Origin: JANNRR01 sp031401675
GTDB lineage: Bacteria; Pseudomonadota; Alphaproteobacteria; Rhodobacterales; Rhodobacteraceae
Length of the DNA: 5,069 nucleotides
Direction: 5' to 3'
Assembly (NCBI GenBank): GCA_031401675.1
Contig: JANNRR010000168.1
Span: 1 to 5,069 of the forward strand
Each line of letters begins with the position of its first letter. Positions within the stretch are counted from its first letter, which is position 1. Shown here one piece after another: positions 1-4,570 of the stretch. The notes under the pieces are model-generated. The model saw only the letters and a list, made by a program, of their open reading frames with translations. It was not told the origin of the DNA and did not search any database. The position numbers and the translations under genes are program-made.

Positions 1-286
1 GTGGAAGCTGTCGCCGATGGACCTGCAGTCGCGGGTACGCTGGGAAAGCTACACCAAGGCCAAGGAAGAGATGCTGGCCCGCACCAACATCCCCGAGGCG
101 CACTGGTACATTGTCGAAGGCAACGACAAGAAGCGGGCGCGGCTGAACTGCATCAACCACCTGCTGAGCCTGTTCCCGTATGGCGAGGTGCCGCACGAGG
201 AGATCACGCTGCCCGAGCGGGTGTTCAACCCGGATTACGAGCGGGCAACGTTGCCGCCGGAGCTGTATGTGCCGGCGAAATTCTAG
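1..286 (+). CDS. ppk2: Polyphosphate kinase 2 (PPK2 family), C-terminal end only
   Basis: The first complete codon is at 2 and the stop is TAG at 284-286, so 94 C-terminal residues are visible and the start lies outside the window. PPK2 enzymes transfer phosphate between polyphosphate and nucleoside di- or monophosphates in the cytoplasm. The visible segment opens with WKLSPMDLQSR and continues with RWESYTKAKEEM, then WYIVEGNDKKRARLN, then INHLLS. This order (Lys-Leu-Ser, a Tyr-x-x-Ala-Lys helix, a Trp-Tyr-x-Val strand, then Lys-Lys-Arg-Ala-Arg) is the usual end of the PPK2 P-loop kinase fold, which includes lid and substrate-binding positions. The tail ends in LPPELYVPAKF, as in alphaproteobacterial members. 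The Walker motifs lie upstream and cannot be checked, so phosphorylation direction and nucleotide preference are unknown. The family call is firm. The next gene starts 42 bp downstream with no convincing terminator between them. Confidence 0.93.
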   Translation, partial: WKLSPMDLQSRVRWESYTKAKEEMLARTNIPEAHWYIVEGNDKKRARLNCINHLLSLFPYGEVPHEEITLPERVFNPDYERATLPPELYVPAKF

Positions 287-293
287 GGCGGGC

Positions 294-328
294 TTCCCCT
301 TGCGCTGCGGCCAGCCTATATCGGGGCG
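294..328 (+). promoter_or_regulatory. Possible promoter giving a leaderless mRNA for the TerB-like gene
   Basis: TATATC at 317-322 matches a -10 box in 5 of 6 positions. The hexamer 17 bp upstream, TTCCCC at 294-299, is a poor -35. Transcription from this -10 would begin close to the ATG at 329, leaving almost no 5' leader. The GGGGCG between the box and the ATG touches the start codon, too close for a normal Shine-Dalgarno site. The weak -35 keeps confidence low, and read-through from ppk2 is an equally good explanation. Confidence 0.25.
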
Positions 329-775
329 ATGTTTGGTGATCTGATCCGCCGGTTGTCGGCCCCCGCCCCGGGCCGCCTGCCCGACCCCGACGCGCGTCTG
401 GCGATGGCGGCGCTGTTGGTGCGCATGGCCCGCGCCGACGGCCACATGGCCGAGCCGGAACTGGCGCGGATCGACCGGCTGCTGGGCGCGCGCTACGGCC
501 TGTCGCCGTTCGAGGCCGGGGCCCTGCGAATGGCGGCGGCGGCGCTGGAAGCCGAGGCGCCCGACACCGTGCGCTTTACCAGGGCGATCAAGGAGGCGGT
601 GCCCTATGAGGACCGCGAAGGCGTGATCGAGGCACTGTGGCAGGTGGTGCTGGCCGACGGTGTGCGCGACCACGAGGAAGACGCGGCGATGCGGCTGACG
701 GCGAACCTGCTGGGCGTCACGGACCGGGATTCGGCGCTGGCGCGCCAACGGGTCGAGGCGCGGCGGCATTTGTAG
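329..775 (+). CDS. TerB-like (tellurite resistance TerB domain) protein, 148 aa
   Basis: This is a small soluble protein with no signal peptide or membrane segment, predicted to be almost all helix. It resembles the stand-alone TerB-like proteins common in Rhodobacteraceae. After a short N-terminal tail (MFGDLIRRLSAP), residues about 20-145 hold a two-fold pattern: RADGHMAEPELARI at 35-48 and LADGVRDHEEDAAM at 108-121. Each is an Ala-Asp-Gly turn followed by Glu-rich helix positions. Such acidic positions are the proposed metal-binding sites of the TerB fold. Stand-alone members are not shown to confer tellurite resistance, so the name indicates a fold rather than a function. ATG at 329 is chosen because it is the first usual start codon after the in-frame ppk2 stop, and MF-D-RRL starts are typical of this group. 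No ter operon partners are nearby, and the gene may share transcription with ppk2. I cannot name a cellular role. Confidence 0.8.
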   Translation: MFGDLIRRLSAPAPGRLPDPDARLAMAALLVRMARADGHMAEPELARIDRLLGARYGLSPFEAGALRMAAAALEAEAPDTVRFTRAIKEAVPYEDREGVIEALWQVVLADGVRDHEEDAAMRLTANLLGVTDRDSALARQRVEARRHL

Positions 776-776
776 C

Positions 777-822
777 GGCCGGTTCTCGGGCCGGTTCTCG
801 GGCCGGATTTCGGGCTGGATCG
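777..822 (+). repeat. Short 12-bp tandem repeat, about 3.8 copies, decaying
   Basis: The unit GGCCGGTTCTCG occurs perfectly at 777-788 and 789-800. A third copy at 801-812 reads GGCCGGATTTCG, and a partial, more altered fourth follows at 813-822 (GGCTGGATCG). The array begins 2 bp after the TerB-like stop codon. The CCGG cores can pair with each other, but there is no T-run, so a terminator is not well supported. The unit is a multiple of three, so the array reads as an Ala-Gly-Ser-Arg repeat in the frame of the following gene. That reading lies upstream of the real start and is not coding. Confidence 0.75.
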
Positions 823-851
823 CGCGGCAGCCGGGCGCACCCGCGACCCCC

Positions 852-880
852 TTGCCTGCCCGGAATGGCCCGTCTAGACT
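852..880 (+). promoter_or_regulatory. Candidate sigma-70 promoter of the amidotransferase-puuA-puuB operon
   Basis: TTGCCT at 852-857 (4 of 6 matches to the -35 consensus) and TAGACT at 875-880 (4 of 6 to the -10) are separated by exactly 17 bp. Transcription would start near 887, leaving a leader of about 20 nt before the ATG at 907. The -10 overlaps a perfect 8-bp palindrome, GTCTAGAC at 872-879, where a regulator could sit. This is the only reasonable promoter seen in the 131-bp gap, and its position supports the ATG at 907 over the in-frame ATG at 865. Confidence 0.45.
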
Positions 881-906
881 CCGGCAACCCAGTCAAAGAG
901 CATTTC

Positions 907-1602
907 ATGCTGATCGGCATCCTGCAAACCGGCCAAGCGCCCGACAGCCTGAAGGCAGAGTTGGGCGACTATCCCGACATGTTCCAGACGCTGTTGCAGG
1001 GTCACGGCTTCACCTTTCGCACCTGGCACGTCGAAAACGGCGACTTTCCCGGGGGCGTGCATGACGCCGACGGCTGGCTGATCACCGGCTCGCGGCACGG
1101 TGTCTACGAGGACCATGCCTTCATCGCGCCTCTGGAGGAGTTCATCCGCAGCGCCTACGCCGAACAGGTGCCGCTGGTCGGCGTGTGTTTCGGGCATCAG
1201 GTGATCGCGCAGGCGCTGGGCGGCAAGGTCGAGAAGTTCAGGGACGGCTGGTCGGTCGGGCCGCAGGACTACGCCTTTGACGGCGAGACGCTGACGCTGC
1301 AGGCCTGGCATCAGGATCAGGTCGTCGAAAAACCGCCGGCGGCGCAGGTCGTCGCCAGCAGTCCGTTCTGCGATTATGCGGCGCTGGTCTACGGCGACCG
1401 CGCTTACACGGTGCAGGCGCACCCGGAATATCAGGATGACTTCATCGAGGGCCTGATCCGCACCCGCGGACGCGGCAGGGTGCCCGACGCAATGCTGGAT
1501 GCGGCCGAGGCCCGGCTGGGCGGTCCGCTGCACAGCGTCGATGTCGCCGGCAAGATCGCGGCGTTCTTTCATCTTCCCCGACCAAAACCCAGGCGTGGGT
1601 AA
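907..1602 (+). CDS. Class I glutamine amidotransferase (GuaA/YfeJ-like), 231 aa
   Basis: This cytoplasmic GATase domain protein hydrolyses a gamma-glutamyl amide bond through a Cys-His-Glu triad. All three residues are visible: the nucleophile Cys94 in GVCFGHQ (92-98), and His172 and Glu174 in AHPEY. Other family marks are the N-terminal strand MLIGILQTG, DGWLITGS (55-62) ahead of the oxyanion region, and WHQDQV (134-139). At 231 aa it is a full single domain with no synthase domain attached. ATG 907 is chosen because the family starts at this strand; an AAAGAG at 895-900 is a modest ribosome site 6 nt upstream. It leads an operon with puuA- and puuB-like genes, so it probably acts on a gamma-glutamyl intermediate, as PuuD does in E. 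coli. Its motifs resemble the GuaA/YfeJ group rather than PuuD, so substrate and role are inferred from context. A general amidotransferase role is the alternative. Confidence 0.88.
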   Translation: MLIGILQTGQAPDSLKAELGDYPDMFQTLLQGHGFTFRTWHVENGDFPGGVHDADGWLITGSRHGVYEDHAFIAPLEEFIRSAYAEQVPLVGVCFGHQVIAQALGGKVEKFRDGWSVGPQDYAFDGETLTLQAWHQDQVVEKPPAAQVVASSPFCDYAALVYGDRAYTVQAHPEYQDDFIEGLIRTRGRGRVPDAMLDAAEARLGGPLHSVDVAGKIAAFFHLPRPKPRRG

Positions 1603-1619
1603 ACCCGAAAGCAAGCATC

Positions 1620-2975
1620 ATGTCCGACTGGACCGACAAACTGCCGCAAGCGGCGCGCGACTACGTGGCCGGCCGCCGCTATGACGAGGTCGAGTGCATC
1701 GTTTCCGATATTGCCGGCGTGGCGCGCGGCAAGGTGATGCCCGCATCGAAGTTCCGCAAGCAGCTGAGCTTCTTCCTGCCGAACTCGATCTTTCTGCAGA
1801 CCATCACCGGCGAATGGGCCGACAATCCGACCGGGGCCTTTACCGAACCCGACATGGTGATGGTGCCCGATTTCTCGACCGCGACTGCCGCGCCGTGGAC
1901 AGCGGATGTGACGCTGCAGGTGATCCACGACGCCCAGGACCAGGAGGGCAACCCGGTGCCGACCGCGCCGCGCAACGTGCTGCGCAAGGTGGTCGAATTG
2001 TACAACGCCCGGGGCTGGACCCCGGTAGTGGCCCCGGAGATGGAATTTTTCCTGACCGCCCGCAACCTTGACCCCTCGGTGCCGATCATGCCGCCGATGG
2101 GCCGGTCGGGCCGCCGGGCGGCGGCCAAGCAGGCCTATTCGCTGTCGGCGGTCGACGAATACGGCAAGGTGATCGACGACATCTATGATTTCGCCGAAGC
2201 CCAGGGGTTCGAGATCGACGGCATCCTGCAGGAAGGCGGGGCCGGGCAGATCGAGATCAACCTTGCGCATGGCGACCCGATCCAGCTGGCCGACGAAGTC
2301 TTTTTCTTCAAGCGGCTGATCCGCGAGGCGGCGTTTCGCCACGACTGCTATGCCACCTTCATGGCCAAGCCGATCGAGGGCGAGCCGGGGTCGGCCATGC
2401 ACATTCACCATTCGGTGGTGGACAGCAAATCCGGCAAGACCCTGTTTTCCGACAAGAAGGGCGCCGAGACCCCGGAGTTTCTGCATTTCATCGCCGGCAT
2501 GCAGAAGCACCTGCCCTCGGTCATTGCGCTGCTGGCACCCTATGTGAACAGCTACCGCCGCTATGTGCCCGACCATTCCGCGCCGATCAATCTGGAGTGG
2601 GGCCGCGACAACCGTACCACCGGCCTGCGGGTGCCGATCAGCGACCCGTCGGCGCGGCGGCTGGAAAATCGGCTGGCGGGGATGGATTGCAACCCCTACC
2701 TTGGTCTGGCGGCGTCGCTGGCGTGCGGCTATCTGGGGCTGACAGCCGGCGAGATGCCGCGCGACGAATGCAAGGGCAACGCCTATATGGGCGAGGGGCA
2801 GCTGCCCCTGAACCTGGGCGATGCGCTGGACCTGCTGGCCGAGAACACGGTGATGCAGGAGGTGCTGGGGCCGGACTTCTGGGCGGTGTACGAAGCGGTC
2901 AAGCGCAACGAGTTCGCCGAGTTCCTGCAGGTGATCAGCCCCTGGGAGCGTGAGCATCTGCTTTTGAACGTATGA
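1620..2975 (+). CDS. puuA: Gamma-glutamylputrescine synthetase-like glutamine synthetase family ligase, 451 aa
   Basis: This glutamine synthetase-fold enzyme is expected to ligate glutamate to an amine with ATP, putrescine in the case of PuuA. The N-terminal beta-grasp part includes DIAGVARGK (30-38). The catalytic domain shows PEMEFF (139-144) and GAGQIEIN (207-214), which supply metal-binding glutamates. FMAKP (247-251) and HIHHS (261-265) form the ATP/metal histidine region. NSYRR (310-314), NRTTGLR (331-337) and ENRLAGMDCNPY (349-360) supply the glutamate and phosphate contacts. ATFMAKP, the Gly-Ser-x-Met-His-Ile-His stretch and NSYRR closely follow E. coli PuuA, which is slightly longer at about 472 aa. 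No Tyr adenylylation segment typical of GlnA is evident. The gene starts 17 nt after the amidotransferase stop with only a weak GAAAG-type ribosome site, and it overlaps the next gene by ATGA. Related enzymes use methylamine, ethanolamine or other amines, so the PuuB-like neighbour favours but does not prove putrescine. Confidence 0.85.
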   Translation: MSDWTDKLPQAARDYVAGRRYDEVECIVSDIAGVARGKVMPASKFRKQLSFFLPNSIFLQTITGEWADNPTGAFTEPDMVMVPDFSTATAAPWTADVTLQVIHDAQDQEGNPVPTAPRNVLRKVVELYNARGWTPVVAPEMEFFLTARNLDPSVPIMPPMGRSGRRAAAKQAYSLSAVDEYGKVIDDIYDFAEAQGFEIDGILQEGGAGQIEINLAHGDPIQLADEVFFFKRLIREAAFRHDCYATFMAKPIEGEPGSAMHIHHSVVDSKSGKTLFSDKKGAETPEFLHFIAGMQKHLPSVIALLAPYVNSYRRYVPDHSAPINLEWGRDNRTTGLRVPISDPSARRLENRLAGMDCNPYLGLAASLACGYLGLTAGEMPRDECKGNAYMGEGQLPLNLGDALDLLAENTVMQEVLGPDFWAVYEAVKRNEFAEFLQVISPWEREHLLLNV

Positions 2976-4276
2976 ACCTTCTGTACGCCAACGACCGGCC
3001 GGGCCAGTACCCGCCAAGCTGGTACGCTGCCAGCGCCGAGCCGTTGCCGGCCTTTGCCCCGGCCATGGGCGACATCCGCGCCGATGTCTGCGTGATCGGC
3101 GGCGGCTATACCGGGTTGTCGGCGGCGCTGCATCTGGCCGGGCGCGGGCTGTCGGTGGTGCTGCTGGAGGCGCAGCGCGTCGGGTTCGGCGCATCGGGGC
3201 GCAACGGCGGCCAGGTCGGCTCTGGCCAGAATCTGGGGCAGGACGAACTGGAACCGATGCTGGGGCGCGACGTGGCGCGGCGGCTGTGGGATCTGGGCGA
3301 AGAGGCCAAGGCGCTGGTGCAGGCACTGATCCGCGATCACGCCATGCCGCTGGCGTTCAAGCCCGGCATTCTTCATGCCTGCAACCGCCGCAGGCAGGTG
3401 GCACCGGCGCATGCACTGGCCGACCGGATGCGGGCCGACTATGGCTACATGGCGCTGGAAACCCTGGACCGCGACGCGACCCGGGCCATCGTCAACACGG
3501 AAGCCTATCATGGTGGCGTGCTGGACAAAGGCGCCGGTCACATTCACCCGCTGCGCTATGCCCTGGGGCTGGCGGCGGCGGCGGCCCGGGCCGGAGCGCG
3601 TATCCATGAGGCCAGCGAAGTTCTGCGCATCGATCCCGGGGTCCAAGCGGTGGTTCACACCAAACAGTGTCGAATCAGCGCGGAACATGTTATCCTTGCC
3701 TGCAACGGCTATCTGGGCGGGTTGGATCAACTGATCGCCGCACGCGTCATGCCGATCAACAACTTCATCTTGGCAACCGAGCCGCTCGGAATGCGCGCCT
3801 CGGAGGTTTTGGCGCGTGATGTCGCGGTCGCCGACAGCAAGTTCGTGGTAAACTATTTCCGGCTGTCCGAGGATGGGCGGCTGCTGTTCGGCGGCACCGA
3901 GAGCTATGGCTACCGGTTCCCGCGCGATATTGGTGCCGCTGTACGCAGGCCGATGCTGACGCTGTTCCCGCAACTGGCCGATGCAAGGATCGACTATGCC
4001 TGGGGCGGCACGCTGGCGATCACCCGCTCGCGGCTGCCGGTCTTTGCCCGGGTGGTGCCGAACGTGCTGAGCGCCTCGGGCTATTCCGGCTATGGGGTCG
4101 CGATGGCGACGCTGGCGGGCAAGGTGCTGGCCGAGGCGGTGGCGGGCCAGGCCGGGCGCTTCGATCTGCTGGCGTCGCTGCCGAACCCGGCCTTTCCCGG
4201 CGGGCCGGCGCTGCGCTGGCCTTTGCTGGTGCTGGGCATGACCTGGTTCTCACTGCGCGACCGATTGGGGTTCTGA
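2972..4276 (+). CDS. puuB: Gamma-glutamylputrescine oxidase-like FAD-dependent oxidoreductase, 434 aa
   Basis: This is a D-amino-acid-oxidase-fold flavoenzyme. In the PuuB role it oxidises gamma-glutamylputrescine to the aldehyde, releasing ammonia and hydrogen peroxide. A Rossmann FAD site lies at 38-66: DVCVIGGGYTGLSAALHL with the Gly-x-Gly-x-x-Gly turn at 43-48 and Glu66 (LLEAQ) at the end of the second strand to hold the ribose. GASGRNGGQV (73-82) is the family's second FAD contact. The C-terminal half has YAWGGTLAITRSRLP (343-357) and SGYSGYGVAMATLAGKVLAE (369-388), the usual closing FAD motif. The length is close to E. coli PuuB (about 426 aa). The N-terminal NDRPGQYPPSWYAA leader and the C-terminal LRWPLLVLGMTWFSLRDRL tail look like normal parts of the family rather than membrane anchors. 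ATG at 2972 overlaps the puuA stop (ATGA) and has no strong ribosome site of its own, which suggests translational coupling. Other amine or amino acid substrates remain possible. Confidence 0.85.
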   Translation: MNLLYANDRPGQYPPSWYAASAEPLPAFAPAMGDIRADVCVIGGGYTGLSAALHLAGRGLSVVLLEAQRVGFGASGRNGGQVGSGQNLGQDELEPMLGRDVARRLWDLGEEAKALVQALIRDHAMPLAFKPGILHACNRRRQVAPAHALADRMRADYGYMALETLDRDATRAIVNTEAYHGGVLDKGAGHIHPLRYALGLAAAAARAGARIHEASEVLRIDPGVQAVVHTKQCRISAEHVILACNGYLGGLDQLIAARVMPINNFILATEPLGMRASEVLARDVAVADSKFVVNYFRLSEDGRLLFGGTESYGYRFPRDIGAAVRRPMLTLFPQLADARIDYAWGGTLAITRSRLPVFARVVPNVLSASGYSGYGVAMATLAGKVLAEAVAGQAGRFDLLASLPNPAFPGGPALRWPLLVLGMTWFSLRDRLGF

Positions 4277-4283
4277 GCGCCCG

Positions 4284-4306
4284 GAAATCCTCCAGCGGAG
4301 GATTTC
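4284..4306 (+). terminator. Perfect 10-bp hairpin just after puuB; likely 3' end or terminator-like structure
   Basis: GAAATCCTCC at 4284-4293 is the exact reverse complement of GGAGGATTTC at 4297-4306, with the 3-nt loop AGC. It begins 7 nt after the puuB stop. No T-run follows (AGCGAAGAAC comes next), so it is not a textbook intrinsic terminator. It could protect the 3' end of the operon mRNA, terminate weakly on either strand, or be a copy of a dispersed repeat. Confidence 0.55.
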
Positions 4307-4316
4307 AGCGAAGAAC

Positions 4317-4335
4317 GCCTGCCCCATGGGCAGGC
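4317..4335 (+). repeat. Second hairpin, 8-bp perfect stem
   Basis: GCCTGCCC at 4317-4324 pairs exactly with GGGCAGGC at 4328-4335 around the loop CAT. It lies 10 bp after the first hairpin and inside the same direct-repeat bracket. Two strong hairpins in tandem without a T-run look more like a repetitive extragenic element than a single terminator. Confidence 0.5.
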
Positions 4336-4417
4336 CGGGAGCGCCCGGCGCGGCCGCTCTGCCGCTGGCGCATTCATTCCGTCGAAAATATCCCACGGGG
4401 GTAGCGCCGCAGGTGCG

Positions 4418-4436
4418 CGGGGGCGTGAAGCCCCCG
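4418..4436 (+). terminator. Third hairpin, G-run/C-run stem, possible terminator
   Basis: CGGGGGC at 4418-4424 pairs with GCCCCCG at 4430-4436 around the loop GTGAA, followed by only a short TTCT. It sits just before the AT-richer stretch that precedes the aminotransferase gene. It could insulate that gene from puu transcription. A neighbouring GCGCC/GGTGCGC pairing at 4404-4418 competes with it. The weak T-tract limits confidence. Confidence 0.4.
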
Positions 4437-4473
4437 TTCTGCCGCCGCCAACCCGGCCGGCTTTCATGAATTT

Positions 4474-4502
4474 TTGGCAACACCCCGCCGATCGTTCACA
4501 TT
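4474..4502 (+). promoter_or_regulatory. Possible promoter of the DegT-type aminotransferase gene
   Basis: TTGGCA at 4474-4479 matches the -35 consensus in 5 of 6 positions. At 17 bp spacing the -10 position holds CACATT (4497-4502), a weak match. The surroundings are clearly AT-richer than the rest of the window, as expected for a promoter. Transcription from here would give a leader of about 60 nt that contains the repeated TTCCTGAA motif and the ribosome-site hairpin. Confidence 0.3.
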
Positions 4503-4514
4503 CACTGTAGCGAA

Positions 4515-4563
4515 TTCCTGAACAGTCCTTTACAGCTTTCCTGAAAGAGAAATTCAGGAAAGG
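4515..4563 (+). promoter_or_regulatory. Ribosome-site hairpin with three TTCCTGAA half-sites
   Basis: CTTTCCTGAA at 4536-4545 is the exact reverse complement of TTCAGGAAAG at 4553-4562, with the loop AGAGAAA. The right arm contains nearly all of the Shine-Dalgarno sequence AGGAAAGG (4556-4563), which lies 7 nt before the ATG at 4571. In RNA the stem would hide the ribosome site; in DNA it would be a good operator for a dimeric regulator. A third TTCCTGAA at 4515-4522 has the same orientation as the left arm and could pair with the right arm instead. The inverted repeat is directly visible; its regulatory role is inferred. Confidence 0.6.
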
Positions 4564-4570
4564 TGCATGA

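Larger units (their letters stand above)
4275..4348. repeat. 10-bp direct repeats bracketing two hairpins after puuB
   Basis: GAGCGCCCGG occurs perfectly at 4275-4284 and again at 4339-4348. The first copy overlaps the last two bases of the puuB stop codon. The two hairpins listed separately lie between or at the edge of the copies. This may be a small dispersed intergenic repeat of the kind found in many Rhodobacteraceae, or the trace of an inserted element with a target duplication. The sequence alone cannot separate these. Confidence 0.6.

Noticed and set aside
637..906. In-frame upstream extension of the amidotransferase reading frame, with an Ala-Gly-Ser-Arg repeat
   Set aside because: It would overlap the TerB-like gene by about 140 bp, consists of low-complexity sequence from the tandem repeat, and the family begins at the MLIGILQTG strand at 907.
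865..906. ATG at 865 as an alternative in-frame start of the amidotransferase
   Set aside because: It lies inside the candidate promoter, has no good ribosome site, and adds 14 residues with no family match.
874..1614. Minus-strand open frame opposite the amidotransferase
   Set aside because: It covers the same stretch as a gene with an intact catalytic triad and has no recognisable motif.
1569..3326. Long minus-strand open frame opposite puuA and puuB
   Set aside because: It is Arg/Pro/His-rich, low in motif content and mirrors two well-recognised genes. It is a by-product of high GC third positions.
3640..3860. Slightly AT-richer stretch within puuB, considered as a transferred or recombinant segment
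   Set aside because: The reading frame and family motifs continue through it without a break, and the composition shift is mild.
2783..3973. Long minus-strand open frame opposite the puuA end and puuB
   Set aside because: It mirrors the puuB flavoenzyme and shows no recognisable domain. It is a shadow frame.
4250..4483. Minus-strand open frame across the intergenic hairpin block
   Set aside because: Its codons come from hairpin arms and repeats, it has no recognisable domain, and it overlaps the puuB end.
4475..4490. Possible sigma-54 promoter around TTGGCAACACC
   Set aside because: The -24-like TGGCA is present, but the required GC/TTGC element at -12 spacing is absent.
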